Notes: generated by a model not told the origin, from the sequence alone. A stretch of 64,000 bases of DNA from an uncultured Ilyobacter sp. (GCF_963668085.1 NZ_OY764059.1:1178001-1242000), one strand, 5' to 3'; shown: positions 1 through 8,353, counted from the first letter of the stretch. Translations and numbers: made by a program.

Positions 1-256
1 CAGTTTCTTCAGGAGACTCCCCCGGCTCTATAAGTCCAGCAGGTATCTCTAGCACAAAATCCTGCACTGCAGGCCTGTACTGTTTTACCAGGATTACCTT
101 GTTGTCATCTGTAAGGGCCAATATCCCCACAGCATCTACTCCTTCTATAAAACTCCACCATACCTCTTTTCCACCTGGAAGCACCAGCTTTTCCTGAGAT
201 ATTTCAAAGTGATCATTTTTGTAGACTACCTTTTTATCTATATGTTTGAACTTCAT
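1..256 (-). CDS. NUDIX hydrolase, ADP-ribose pyrophosphatase type (partial)
   Basis: The first 85 codons of a NUDIX hydrolase; the rest lies beyond the left edge. The start is an ATG at 256 preceded by a GGGGG run as ribosome binding site. The visible part has the strand-rich N-terminus of the family, a 'VKQYRPAV' segment and the beginning of a Nudix box (EIPAGLIEPGES), the arrangement seen in ADP-ribose pyrophosphatases (NudF). Such enzymes cleave ADP-ribose to AMP and ribose 5-phosphate in the cytoplasm. The catalytic REXXEE half of the Nudix box is outside the window, so substrate assignment is by similarity only. Confidence 0.8.
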   Translation of the reverse strand, partial: MKFKHIDKKVVYKNDHFEISQEKLVLPGGKEVWWSFIEGVDAVGILALTDDNKVILVKQYRPAVQDFVLEIPAGLIEPGESPEET

Positions 257-266
257 ATTAATCCCC

Positions 267-1022
267 CTAATCCAAAAGTTCTCTGAACTTATAAAGAACT
301 ATTCCTGCAGCCACTGCCACATTGAGAGATTCAGCAGAGCCATATATAGGTATGATTACCTTGTTGTCGCTAGCTTCTATAATTCTCTCAGATACACCCT
401 GCCCCTCGTTTCCAAATATTATGGCATTTTTTGACCCTGGAAGGATATCTGTATAAGATACTGCATCTTCTCTCAGGGCAGTTGAAGTTGACTTATAAGA
501 TTTTTCAGCCATAAACTTTATAAGCTCATCCTCCTCCATATATATGAAGTTCATATTGAAAAGGGAGCCCATACTGCTTCTCACTGTTTTTTCATTATAA
601 ACATCTACACTGCCTTTTAACAGGACTATATCTTTGTATCCCGCCGCATCAGCCACCCTTATTATCGTTCCTAGGTTTCCAGGATCCTGTATTCTGTCAA
701 GAACCACTATATTGTCCCCTATACCCTCTATAGATGATTCTCTCATAGGATAGATTACTATTACTCCTTGAGAATTTTCCTGGGAGCTTATTTCATTAAA
801 AATTGACTCAGAGAATATATATTTCGGGCATGTAAATTTCTCTGCCTTGTCTCTGTATCTGTCATCCCCTTCCTTTAAGATGACTGCCCAGGGAATCTCC
901 TTAAAATCCAAGAACTTATGTCCCTCTGCAATAAAGAGTTTTTCTTTTTCTCTGTATTTTCTAGTTTTTAGTTTTTTTATTGTTTTATAGAGTTTATTCT
1001 CTTTACTTTTTATAAATTCCAA
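267..1022 (-). CDS. TrmH/SpoU-family RNA 2'-O-methyltransferase
   Basis: A SpoU-class (SPOUT, knotted) methyltransferase that uses S-adenosylmethionine to methylate a ribose of tRNA or rRNA. All three class motifs are visible: DPGNLGTIIR at about residues 113-122, FGNEGQG at about 203-209, and a C-terminal segment from IPIYGSAESLNVAVAAG onward that forms the cofactor knot. The N-terminal 100 residues look like the substrate-binding domain of the RlmB/TsnR group. I place the start at a TTG (1022), because GGAGG lies six bases upstream; an upstream in-frame ATG at 1046 has no such site. The enzyme class is clear; the exact target nucleotide is not. Confidence 0.88.
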   Translation of the reverse strand: MEFIKSKENKLYKTIKKLKTRKYREKEKLFIAEGHKFLDFKEIPWAVILKEGDDRYRDKAEKFTCPKYIFSESIFNEISSQENSQGVIVIYPMRESSIEGIGDNIVVLDRIQDPGNLGTIIRVADAAGYKDIVLLKGSVDVYNEKTVRSSMGSLFNMNFIYMEEDELIKFMAEKSYKSTSTALREDAVSYTDILPGSKNAIIFGNEGQGVSERIIEASDNKVIIPIYGSAESLNVAVAAGIVLYKFRELLD

Positions 1023-1063
1023 ATTTATCCTCCAGATAGTAGTCATCAGGATAATTATATCTT

Positions 1064-1645
1064 TTATTGCTGATGTTTATCAAGTTTTTTTATTCTTTCA
1101 GACAAAAACTCCAGATCAATACTGTCAGGTACCTGACTTTTAGAAGTTTTAAAGTTCTGAAGATGCCAAAATCCCTTTTTCCTGATATAGGCCTTAGATG
1201 AGCTTTTTCCAAGCCATTCTGGGGATGGTTTATAGTGTTCTGCCGACTCTATACATTTTTTAAACTTTCTTACCAGTCTTTTTCTCACACGGGAGGAATC
1301 GATTTTCACAAAGCATATTTTCATATTCTCTCTTACATATTGATCTAAAAAGGCATTTATCTCCTCAGGGGTTTTAAAATTCTTATATCTCTTCTGTATA
1401 GCTTTCCTCAGGTTTTTTCTGAAAGAGGAAGACCCCCATAAGACCTCTCTTATCTTGTTGGGAAGATTTCCCTTTTTTTTGTTAAATCCTATTCTTACAA
1501 TTCTTTCTAGGTCCTTGTAGTTCTCTCCTGACTCTGTTATAAAATATATACCGTCAACTGGTATGTTTTTATAATCCATCTCTTTTATATAAATTTTGGG
1601 TATCTTATCAACCAAACCGTGAAGCATATCGCATTCAGAACTCAT
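1064..1645 (-). CDS. GIY-YIG nuclease-like protein
   Basis: A 193-aa protein with a GIY motif (DGIYFI, about residues 31-36) and a YIG equivalent (RIVRIG, about 48-53), followed by a basic stretch with LREVLWGSS-like spacing (IREVLWGSSSF). This matches a family of stand-alone GIY-YIG domain proteins whose biological role is not established; the fold is that of UvrC and homing endonucleases. The start chosen is the ATG at 1645 with a GGGGGGAGAG site seven bases upstream; the longer frame beginning at 1696 would overlap the neighbouring ybaK end. It is read in the same direction as ybaK (20-base gap), probably as one transcript with trmH. Confidence 0.65.
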   Translation of the reverse strand: MSSECDMLHGLVDKIPKIYIKEMDYKNIPVDGIYFITESGENYKDLERIVRIGFNKKKGNLPNKIREVLWGSSSFRKNLRKAIQKRYKNFKTPEEINAFLDQYVRENMKICFVKIDSSRVRKRLVRKFKKCIESAEHYKPSPEWLGKSSSKAYIRKKGFWHLQNFKTSKSQVPDSIDLEFLSERIKKLDKHQQ

Positions 1646-1664
1646 AGCTCTCCCCCCTATACGA

Positions 1665-2138
1665 TTAAACAAAGGATATTGAGGTAACACCTGCATTTAG
1701 AACTTCGGCCAGTTTTTCCGGTTCTAACTCTATCTGTATTCCTCTTCTGCCACCACTTATGAGTATAGATGAAAATTCCATTGCGCTTTCATCTATATAA
1801 GTGGGATAACTCTTCTTCATACCTAAAGGAGAACATCCACCTCTTATATATCCCGTTATTTTTTCTAGATCCCTCATGGGAATCATCTCTACTTTTTTAT
1901 TCTTACTGGCTTTTGCCAGAGTTTTAAGATCTAGTTCTCTCTCGCCGGGAATACAGGCCACAAGATAACCTGTTTTATCCCCTATAAGCACCAGAGTCTT
2001 AAAAATCCGTCTTATGTCCTCGCCTGTTTTTGCTGCCACTGACACTGCACTCAGGTCATTTTCATCTACAGGATATTCCGCTGTTTTATATTTATATTTT
2101 TTTGCGTCTAAGAGACGCATAGCATTTGTTTTTTTCAT
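1665..2138 (-). CDS. ybaK: YbaK/EbsC-type Cys-tRNA(Pro) deacylase
   Basis: A 157-aa single-domain YbaK protein. The family hydrolyses Cys-tRNA(Pro), which arises when prolyl-tRNA synthetase charges cysteine by mistake. Family features are the central KTLVLIGDKTGYLVACIPGERELDLK segment (split here: KTLVLIGD, then ACIPGERELDLK), the GYIRGGCSPLGMKK loop and a C-terminal SGGRRGIQIEL strand. Length and motif order are those of full-length YbaK. It is preceded by an AGAGGTG ribosome binding site and is the first gene of a leftward group with the GIY-YIG and TrmH-family genes. Confidence 0.92.
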   Translation of the reverse strand: MKKTNAMRLLDAKKYKYKTAEYPVDENDLSAVSVAAKTGEDIRRIFKTLVLIGDKTGYLVACIPGERELDLKTLAKASKNKKVEMIPMRDLEKITGYIRGGCSPLGMKKSYPTYIDESAMEFSSILISGGRRGIQIELEPEKLAEVLNAGVTSISFV

Positions 2139-2285
2139 TTAGTATCACCTCTTTATAATTATATCACAAAAAAACATAAAAAAAAGGACTTCGTGATTTT
2201 TTTATTTTGAATTAAAATTTTTATTTTTCTTATAAAGGAATGTCCTAAGTTATATATAAAATTACTATATGAGGGGGAGTTTATT

Positions 2286-3770
2286 ATGAAAAAAATTATT
2301 ATTATCGGAGCTGGCCCTGGAGGACTTTCTGCTGGTATGCTTCTAGCGTCAAAAGGATATGATGTAAATATATTTGAAAAACAGGATCATATAGGGGGGA
2401 GGAACTCTAGTCTAAAGGTAGGAGAATTTTCCTTTGATTTAGGGCCCACCTTCTTCCTAATGAAGACTATATTAGAGGAGATATTCACTGAAACTGGGAG
2501 AAAACTTGAAGAATATGTTAATCTCATGGAGATTAACCCCATGTATAGGCTCAAGTTTTCAGATAAAAAAGAGTTTTATCCATATTCCATGGGTAATGAT
2601 GAAAAAATGAAAGAGGAGCTAGATAGAGTTTTTCCTGGAGAACATAAAAACTATTTGCAATATATAGAAAGAGAGGAGAAAAAGTTTCAGAAACTTCTTC
2701 CCTGTCTTCAGGTGCCCTACGACGGTTTCTTCGATTTTCTAAAACCTAATTTTCTAAAGAGCCTGCCATATCTTGATGCGCATAAATCCATATATAATGT
2801 CTTAAGCGATTACTTCACCGAGGAAGAGTTAAAACTTTCCTTTACATTTCAGGCAAAATATATAGGTATGTCTCCCTGGGAAGCGCCGGGAACTTTTAGT
2901 ATAATATCCTATCTTGAGCATAAATTTGGGGTATATCACGTAGAGGGCGGACTGAATAGGCTTTCTACTGCCATGGGAAAGGTCATAGAGGAAGAAGAAG
3001 GGAAAATATCACTCTCTACTGAAGTGAAAGAAATACTTTTTGATGACACTAGGGCTATAGGGGTTCTTTTAGAAAATGGAGAAAAGGTCTTTGGAGATTA
3101 TATTATAATGAATGCTGACTTTGCCCAAGGTATAAAAACCCTAGTTCCAGAGCCACTTAAAAGTAAATATAGTGACAAAAAATTACAGAGTAAAAAATAT
3201 TCCTGCTCAACTTTTATGCTCTATCTAGGATTAAATAAACTTTATAGCAGCCTGCCCCATCATAATATTATCTTTGCAGAGAATTACAAAGGGAATGTAG
3301 ATGATATGTCCAAAAGAAAAATACTTTCAGAGGATTTTTCTTTTTATGTACAGAACCCATCTGTGACTGATACCACCCTGGCACCAAAAGGAAAATCGAC
3401 TCTATATATTCTGGTGCCTGTTCCCAATAATAAGTCATCTATAGACTGGGAAAAGGAAAAGAGTGATTTTAAAAACAAAGTTTTAGACGCCATGGAGAAA
3501 AAAGGTAATTTCAAAAATATAAGAGAGTGTATAGAGGTGGAAAAAATTATTACACCAATAGAATGGGAGACAGAAAGAGACGTATACCTCGGTGCCACCT
3601 TTAACCTTGGACATCAGGTGTCTCAGATGCTTGTATTTAGACCTCACAACAAGTTAGAGGGTTATAAAAACTTTTACATTGTAGGAGGAGGAACGCACCC
3701 TGGAAGCGGTCTTCCTACTATATATGAATCTGGAAGAATTGTGTCAAAAATTATCTCAAAGGAGAAATAA
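2286..3770 (+). CDS. CrtI-like FAD-dependent desaturase/oxidoreductase
   Basis: A 494-aa flavoprotein of the phytoene-desaturase (CrtI) family. It opens with a dinucleotide-binding motif (IIIIGAGPGGLSAG, about residues 4-17) ending in EKQDHIGGR, and closes with the family's C-terminal FAD segment (YIVGGGTHPGSGLPTIYESG). CrtI proteins desaturate carotenoid precursors, but many bacterial relatives act on other substrates or are uncharacterised, and no phytoene synthase gene is nearby. The stop is only two bases from the ABC1 kinase start, so the two are one operon. A GAGGGGGAG site precedes the ATG. Carotenoid desaturation is therefore a weak guess; the FAD oxidoreductase class is solid. Confidence 0.85.
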   Translation: MKKIIIIGAGPGGLSAGMLLASKGYDVNIFEKQDHIGGRNSSLKVGEFSFDLGPTFFLMKTILEEIFTETGRKLEEYVNLMEINPMYRLKFSDKKEFYPYSMGNDEKMKEELDRVFPGEHKNYLQYIEREEKKFQKLLPCLQVPYDGFFDFLKPNFLKSLPYLDAHKSIYNVLSDYFTEEELKLSFTFQAKYIGMSPWEAPGTFSIISYLEHKFGVYHVEGGLNRLSTAMGKVIEEEEGKISLSTEVKEILFDDTRAIGVLLENGEKVFGDYIIMNADFAQGIKTLVPEPLKSKYSDKKLQSKKYSCSTFMLYLGLNKLYSSLPHHNIIFAENYKGNVDDMSKRKILSEDFSFYVQNPSVTDTTLAPKGKSTLYILVPVPNNKSSIDWEKEKSDFKNKVLDAMEKKGNFKNIRECIEVEKIITPIEWETERDVYLGATFNLGHQVSQMLVFRPHNKLEGYKNFYIVGGGTHPGSGLPTIYESGRIVSKIISKEK

Positions 3771-3772
3771 AG

Positions 3773-4978
3773 ATGAATGGATTATCATTTCTAAGACTTA
3801 TTAAATCTTTTTATTCCTCTAAACTCCCAGATCTTGAAAAAATTGAAAAAAAGGGCCTACTAGCCGTGAAGATAGCACAGCATTACGCCCTAAGGGTTGA
3901 TTTTATAAAGGAAGAGATGTGTTATCACCTCTCTAAGCTTTACACCCACAGTTTTCCAGCTGAAAAAAAGAGTTTTTCCCAGTTGATTTCTTCTGATTCT
4001 GACATATTAAACCATTTCAACTCCTGGGAGGAAACTCCCTTTTCCTCTGCTTCAGTGGGACAGGTGCATAAAGCAGTCTTGCAACAGGGAGAAGTGGTGG
4101 CAGTAAAAATAATAAAAAAAGAATTCAAAGAGGGGTTTATAGAGGACATTGAAAAAATAGAAAAACCAATAAAAAAAATAGGCTATCTCTGGCCAAAATT
4201 CAACAGGATATTTAATCCCATAGGGATAATAGAAAATATAAGAAATTATACTCTTGATGAGCTCGATCTCAGAAATGAAGCTAGGGGTATAGAGGTCTTG
4301 AGATTATATAAAAACAGATACTCAAAGGAGTTTAACCTTTCAAACTTAAGGTTTCCCAAGGTCTATCCTGAGCTTTCAAGTGAGAAAATTTTGGTTACTG
4401 AATTTATAGAGGGAAAAACCTTTGACTCTCTTTTAAATGATAAAAAACTAGATTATGAGACTCTTTTAGAACTTTTCAGACTTCATAGCTTTTATATATT
4501 TAAAATAGGCATTTTTCACGGGGATATACACCCTGGGAACGTCATTCTAGGAAAAGATAATAACATCTATCTTGTGGACTGTGCCTCTCTATCTGAGATC
4601 ACAGTTAAATTAAAAAAGGGCTTATTTTGGTTTTTTTATTACCTCAGCCGCTACGACTATAAAAATGCTGCAAAATTCCTTCATGAAATGTCAACCGAAA
4701 TATTAGACGGGCCTGTATTTGATGAATTTGAAAAGGAATTTTTAAAATTATACAGTGATTTTACCATGGCTACAGTGAGTGAGGTAAGTCTAACAAGAAG
4801 GATGATGGAAACAATCAAAATGGGAATAAATTACGGAATGAATTTTGGAGACCAGATGTTTCCCGTTATTAAAAGCCTTATGTATTTAGATGGCATGGTT
4901 ATGAGATGCAAGCCAGAAGCTATATTAATGGAAAATATGAGAGATTTTACAGTATATTTAGAAGAGGAAATGAAATAA
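3773..4978 (+). CDS. ABC1/UbiB-family atypical kinase with altered motifs
   Basis: A 401-aa protein of the AarF/UbiB/ADCK family. Recognisable elements are the nucleotide-loop segment SSASVGQVHKA (91-101) followed by VAVKII (lysine 112), DELDLRNEA (162-170) and the catalytic loop HGDIHPGNV (249-257). Two hallmark motifs are altered: the family KxGQ reads KIAQ (33-36) and the metal-binding DFG reads DCA (269-271). It lacks the usual C-terminal membrane helices. Family members support quinone or isoprenoid-lipid metabolism through an unusual ATPase activity. Tight linkage to the CrtI-like gene suggests a shared lipid or isoprenoid substrate; that is inference. Confidence 0.85.
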   Translation: MNGLSFLRLIKSFYSSKLPDLEKIEKKGLLAVKIAQHYALRVDFIKEEMCYHLSKLYTHSFPAEKKSFSQLISSDSDILNHFNSWEETPFSSASVGQVHKAVLQQGEVVAVKIIKKEFKEGFIEDIEKIEKPIKKIGYLWPKFNRIFNPIGIIENIRNYTLDELDLRNEARGIEVLRLYKNRYSKEFNLSNLRFPKVYPELSSEKILVTEFIEGKTFDSLLNDKKLDYETLLELFRLHSFYIFKIGIFHGDIHPGNVILGKDNNIYLVDCASLSEITVKLKKGLFWFFYYLSRYDYKNAAKFLHEMSTEILDGPVFDEFEKEFLKLYSDFTMATVSEVSLTRRMMETIKMGINYGMNFGDQMFPVIKSLMYLDGMVMRCKPEAILMENMRDFTVYLEEEMK

Positions 4979-4982
4979 GAAA

Positions 4983-5017
4983 AGGCGCTATATTTACTTA
5001 TAGCCTGCCTTTTTTTA
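4983..5017 (+). terminator. Terminator of the crtI-like/ABC1 operon
   Basis: An imperfect hairpin (AGGCGCTATA paired with TATAGC-CT-GCCT) followed by seven T residues, a few bases after the ABC1 stop codon. Confidence 0.8.
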
Positions 5018-5152
5018 TTTTTTGAAAATAGAAATTATTCTTTTAAATATTTTTTTAAAAAACTCCATGTAAAAAGCACCTGTATTTTCCATACAATATC
5101 TGCACATTATATTTCTCCTTCTTAAAATAAAGTTTATATGCAAAATCTATGC

Positions 5153-5170
5153 TATACTTATCTAAGTATA
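5153..5170 (+). promoter_or_regulatory. Perfect palindrome overlapping a -10-like box upstream of htpX
   Basis: TATACTTA-TC-TAAGTATA is a perfect 8+2+8 palindrome about 100 bases upstream of htpX. Its left arm contains TATACT, a good -10 hexamer, so a dimeric repressor bound here would block the promoter. No clear -35 was found 16-18 bases upstream, so the promoter itself is uncertain. Confidence 0.4.
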
Positions 5171-5271
5171 ACAACTTTTACTTTTATTTATTCGTCAAAT
5201 CTTAAAAGGGTTTACTTTAATAAGCTAATATGATATCTATATTATATAATAACATAAGGAGAGTGGTTTTC

Positions 5272-6111
5272 TTGAAGACTTTAAAAACATTTTTGTTAAT
5301 GTTTGTAATGACAATTATACTGATGTTTTTTGGAAACATTTTAGGTGGACAAAGAGGTATGACCATAGCACTTTTATTTTCATTTGGAATGAACTTTTTT
5401 TCATACTGGTTTAGTGACAAGATGGTATTGTCCATGTACAAGGCTCAGCCTCTTACTGAAGATTCAAAGGTATACCAGATAGTAAGAAGGCTGGCAAGAA
5501 ACGCCGATCTTCCCATGCCTAAGGTATACATTATAAATCAATCACAGCCAAATGCCTTTGCAACAGGAAGAAATCCCAAACATGCCGCTGTGGCAGTAAC
5601 AAGAGGTCTTTTAGATATTCTTGACGATGATGAACTTTCTGGGGTAATAGCTCACGAATTGGGTCATGTTAATAACAGAGATATCTTAATCGGAACCATC
5701 GCAGCCTCTATGGCCGGAGCAATTACCTATCTGGCTCACATGGCAAGATGGGCAGCTATATTTGGAAGAAGTGACAATGACAGAGATGAAAATCCCTTTG
5801 CACTTATAGCCACAATGATTTTAGCCCCTATAGCAGCTATGCTTGTTCAAATGGCTATATCAAGAACACGTGAGTACAAGGCTGACGCCTACGGAGCCAA
5901 GGTAAGTGGAAATCCCCTATACCTAGCCAGAGCCCTTAGAAAGCTTGAGATGTCTAGTAGAAGAATCCCCATGTCTGCCAATCCAGCTACATCACATATG
6001 TTTATCGTGAATCCATTGTCAGCAGAAAAAATGGCTTCACTTTTTAGTACTCACCCAAGTACAGCAATGCGTATCGCAAAGCTCGAAGAGATGTCTAAAA
6101 ACGGACTATAA
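5272..6111 (+). CDS. htpX: HtpX-like M48 membrane zinc protease
   Basis: A 279-aa inner-membrane metalloprotease of the M48B family, which takes part in quality control of membrane proteins. The active-site HELGH lies at residues 128-132, followed by NNRD; the third zinc ligand is expected in the TREYKADAYGA segment. Two hydrophobic helices precede the catalytic domain and two more follow HELGH (SMAGAITYLA, FALIATMILAP). The start is placed at a TTG (5272), ten bases after AAGGAG; the resulting N-terminus (KTLKTFLLMF) matches HtpX proteins. An upstream ATG at 5230 lacks a ribosome binding site. The gene is monocistronic and ends in a bidirectional hairpin. Confidence 0.93.
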   Translation: MKTLKTFLLMFVMTIILMFFGNILGGQRGMTIALLFSFGMNFFSYWFSDKMVLSMYKAQPLTEDSKVYQIVRRLARNADLPMPKVYIINQSQPNAFATGRNPKHAAVAVTRGLLDILDDDELSGVIAHELGHVNNRDILIGTIAASMAGAITYLAHMARWAAIFGRSDNDRDENPFALIATMILAPIAAMLVQMAISRTREYKADAYGAKVSGNPLYLARALRKLEMSSRRIPMSANPATSHMFIVNPLSAEKMASLFSTHPSTAMRIAKLEEMSKNGL

Positions 6112-6121
6112 CTAGAATCAC

Positions 6122-6146
6122 AAAAAGGGAGCCAGGCTCCCTTTTT
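6122..6146. terminator. Bidirectional terminator between htpX and the CuA lipoprotein gene
   Basis: AAAAAGGGAGC-cag-GCTCCCTTTTT: a GC-rich stem flanked by A and T runs, able to terminate the convergent genes on both sides. Confidence 0.85.
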
Positions 6147-6149
6147 GAT

Positions 6150-6548
6150 TTACTTTACAATTAGCCAACCTCTCATCTTCATATGCCCAGCTCCGCAGAA
6201 TACCGAACACCTGAATTCATAAGTCCCAACATCATTGGCATAAAACTCCACAATATTTTCCTTTCCAGGTTCTATTCTTTTATTTATTCCAATTTCTTCA
6301 AGTTTGAACCCGTGGGTAACATCTAAAGAAGTTAGTCTAAGCCTCACCTTATCGCCAGCATTGACAACTATAATATCCGGATTAAATCCAAACTTATAGG
6401 CGACTACGTCAATTATTCTGACTCCATTTTCTACCTTTCCAGATAAGCTGTAATACATGGGGCTTATTTCATCTTTTGTCATTTTATCCCTGTTGGTACA
6501 ACCTAAAATAGCAGCAAGCAAAATCAGCAAAAAAAACATTTTCTTCAT
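6150..6548 (-). CDS. Stand-alone CuA-type cupredoxin lipoprotein
   Basis: A 132-aa exported lipoprotein: signal peptide with lipobox LAAILGC (Cys17), then a cupredoxin domain. The C-terminal loop CSVFCGAGHMKM with the earlier VTHGF supplies the full binuclear CuA ligand set: His79, Cys114, Cys118, His122 and Met125, as in cytochrome oxidase subunit II and nitrous oxide reductase. There is no transmembrane anchor beyond the lipobox and no heme oxidase gene nearby. The chosen start (ATG 6548) has AAGGGAG upstream; an in-frame ATG at 6590 lacks one. A periplasmic electron-transfer or copper-handling role is likely; its redox partner cannot be seen here. Confidence 0.85.
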   Translation of the reverse strand: MKKMFFLLILLAAILGCTNRDKMTKDEISPMYYSLSGKVENGVRIIDVVAYKFGFNPDIIVVNAGDKVRLRLTSLDVTHGFKLEEIGINKRIEPGKENIVEFYANDVGTYEFRCSVFCGAGHMKMRGWLIVK

Positions 6549-6613
6549 ATTTCTCACTCCCTTTACTCTTTGAAGTTTTATATGGTGCAACAGGGATAAT
6601 TCCTTTTAAATTT

Positions 6614-7786
6614 TTACAGTGCCATTGTAAAGATCTCCAGAACATCTTCCTTTTCAAGAGCCTGCATGGTACCTAGAGGTCCATTTTTAACAGCTCTTTC
6701 TGCCATTATTTCAAATTTTTCATGGTCTATCCCCACTTCTGTCAGTGTTTTTGGAGTTCCAAGTGACGTAAAAAACTCTCTGGTTTTTGCTATGGCCTTT
6801 CTAGCGACACTCATTTCACAGTCTCCCTCTATACCCCATACATTTTTGGCGTAATCTACAAATCTATGAGCATTTTCCTCAGAAAGAACATAGTCCATCC
6901 AATAAGGTGTCAATATCCCTAGCCCCATACCGTGGGTAATGTCATACTGAGCACTGAGCTCATGCTCCATGGCATGTGTGGCCCAGTCTGTAGACTCCTT
7001 TCCGCAAGACAGCATTCCGTTTAGGGCTAGAGAACCTGCCCACATTAAATTTGCCCTGGCTTCATAATTTTCTGGGTCTTTTAAAGCCACAGGACCAAAG
7101 TTAATAGCTGTCTTTAATATTCCTTCCATAAGTCTGCTCTGAAGGTATCCTCTCTTGTCTGGTGAGAAATACTGCTCAAAAACATGACTCATTATATCTA
7201 CAACACCAGCTGCAGTATGAAATTTATTAACTGTAAATGTATAGGTTGGGTCGAGGATGGAAAAGACAGGCCTTAATTTTGCATGTCCTATCCCGATTTT
7301 TTCATTTGTATCCATTTTGGAGATGACAGAGTTTCCGTTCATCTCACTTCCTGTAGCTGCCAGAGTCAGTATAGAGGCTACAGGAAGGGCATCACGGAGT
7401 TCTCCGAGTTTATTGTCTACATAAAAGTCCTGCCACACGTCTCCTTCATACTTTACCTGGGCAGCTATGGCTTTGGCACAGTCGATGACACTCCCCCCAC
7501 CAGCGGCTAGTACAAGTCCTATATTATTTTCTTTGCATATTTTTGCTCCCTCGTAGACACTTTCTATTCTTGGATTTGGGTCTACTCCTGCTAATTCGAA
7601 ACATTCAATATTAAAATCAGCAAGCTGTTTTTTGATCAGATTATAAAGCCCCGATCTCTTTATGCTCGACATTCCATATACCAGAAGCACCTTAGAAGTG
7701 TATTTACTTATTTCAGATCCCAATTTTTCAACTTTACCCTTTCCGAAAAGGATCTTCGTGGGGATATTGTAATTAAAGTTTTTCAT
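6614..7786 (-). CDS. Iron-containing alcohol dehydrogenase (butanol dehydrogenase type)
   Basis: A 390-aa group III, Fe-dependent alcohol dehydrogenase close to the BdhA/YqhD subgroup, which usually reduces aldehydes with NAD(P)H. The nucleotide-binding GGGSVIDCAKA lies at 96-106, and the metal-binding residues are in VVDIMSHVFEQ (Asp, His), MEHELSA and THGMGLG. Length matches the family. It resembles the second dehydrogenase at 16516-17688, so the two are probably paralogues. ATG at 7786 follows an AAAGGAGTGA site. A large dyad sits about 75-120 bases upstream and may control it. Confidence 0.92.
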   Translation of the reverse strand: MKNFNYNIPTKILFGKGKVEKLGSEISKYTSKVLLVYGMSSIKRSGLYNLIKKQLADFNIECFELAGVDPNPRIESVYEGAKICKENNIGLVLAAGGGSVIDCAKAIAAQVKYEGDVWQDFYVDNKLGELRDALPVASILTLAATGSEMNGNSVISKMDTNEKIGIGHAKLRPVFSILDPTYTFTVNKFHTAAGVVDIMSHVFEQYFSPDKRGYLQSRLMEGILKTAINFGPVALKDPENYEARANLMWAGSLALNGMLSCGKESTDWATHAMEHELSAQYDITHGMGLGILTPYWMDYVLSEENAHRFVDYAKNVWGIEGDCEMSVARKAIAKTREFFTSLGTPKTLTEVGIDHEKFEIMAERAVKNGPLGTMQALEKEDVLEIFTMAL

Positions 7787-7861
7787 TATATCACTCCTTT
7801 ATAGATTGATTATTTACATTGTAGTATACATTATTTTTTTCTCTTTTTCATTGATAAAAAA

Positions 7862-7907
7862 ACAGATAAGTGATAGATTCTAAATATCTATTTAAACACT
7901 TATCTGT
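7862..7907. promoter_or_regulatory. 11-bp dyad between the divergent alcohol dehydrogenase and thioesterase genes
   Basis: ACAGATAAGTG (7862-7872) and its perfect complement CACTTATCTGT (7897-7907) enclose a second short dyad (TAGAT/ATCTA). On the minus strand the hairpin is followed by a T-rich run, so it could work as an attenuator in the leader of the dehydrogenase mRNA, or as an operator for either divergent gene. Confidence 0.45.
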
Positions 7908-7942
7908 GTAAACTAAAAAAAAACTGGAGGTCAAAAAGGACT

Positions 7943-8350
7943 ATGTTTATAAGTAAGTACAAAGTAAGAATCTCGGATATAAACTACGGAGGACATATGG
8001 GGAACGAAAGGGCTTTAGTGGCCTTTCAGCAAGCTAGGATAGAGTGGTTAGAGACTCTTGGGCTGTCAGAGATTAGTATAGGGGAAGATAAAGGTTTAAT
8101 CCAAAGAAGGGCCAATGTGGAATATCTAAAAGAGGTTTCTTTAGGAGAGGTTCTAGATATTAAAATCTGCCCTGCTGAAATTAAAGGAAGTTATTTCGTA
8201 CTTGCGCACGAGGTCATAAACCAAGAGGGTGTTAGAGTGTTGACGGGAAATGTTACCCTTGGATCCTTTGATTATAATAGCAAGAAACTGGCTAGAATAC
8301 CTAGTAAACTCAAAGAAATACTAGAAAAAGAGATAGTCATAAAAGGATAG
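7943..8350 (+). CDS. Hotdog-fold acyl-CoA thioesterase (4HBT/YbgC-like)
   Basis: A 135-aa single hotdog-domain protein. The N-terminal SDINYGGHMGNERALVAFQQAR carries the D-x-N-x-x-x-H-x-x-N pattern of 4-hydroxybenzoyl-CoA thioesterase relatives, with Asp12 as likely catalytic residue, followed by the long hotdog helix and RRANVEYLKEV. Members hydrolyse acyl-CoA thioesters in the cytoplasm; substrate range cannot be read from sequence. GGAGG lies upstream of the ATG. It is followed after about 55 bases by a lipoprotein gene with its own promoter. Confidence 0.85.
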   Translation: MFISKYKVRISDINYGGHMGNERALVAFQQARIEWLETLGLSEISIGEDKGLIQRRANVEYLKEVSLGEVLDIKICPAEIKGSYFVLAHEVINQEGVRVLTGNVTLGSFDYNSKKLARIPSKLKEILEKEIVIKG

Positions 8351-8353
8351 AGT

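Noticed and set aside
1646..1696. Longer N-terminus for the GIY-YIG protein
   Set aside because: It would overlap the end of ybaK, while the ATG at 1645 has a strong ribosome binding site and leaves all motifs intact.
2286..4978. Carotenoid biosynthesis cluster
   Set aside because: Only a CrtI-like gene is present; there is no phytoene synthase or other carotenoid gene in the window, and the partner is an ABC1 kinase.
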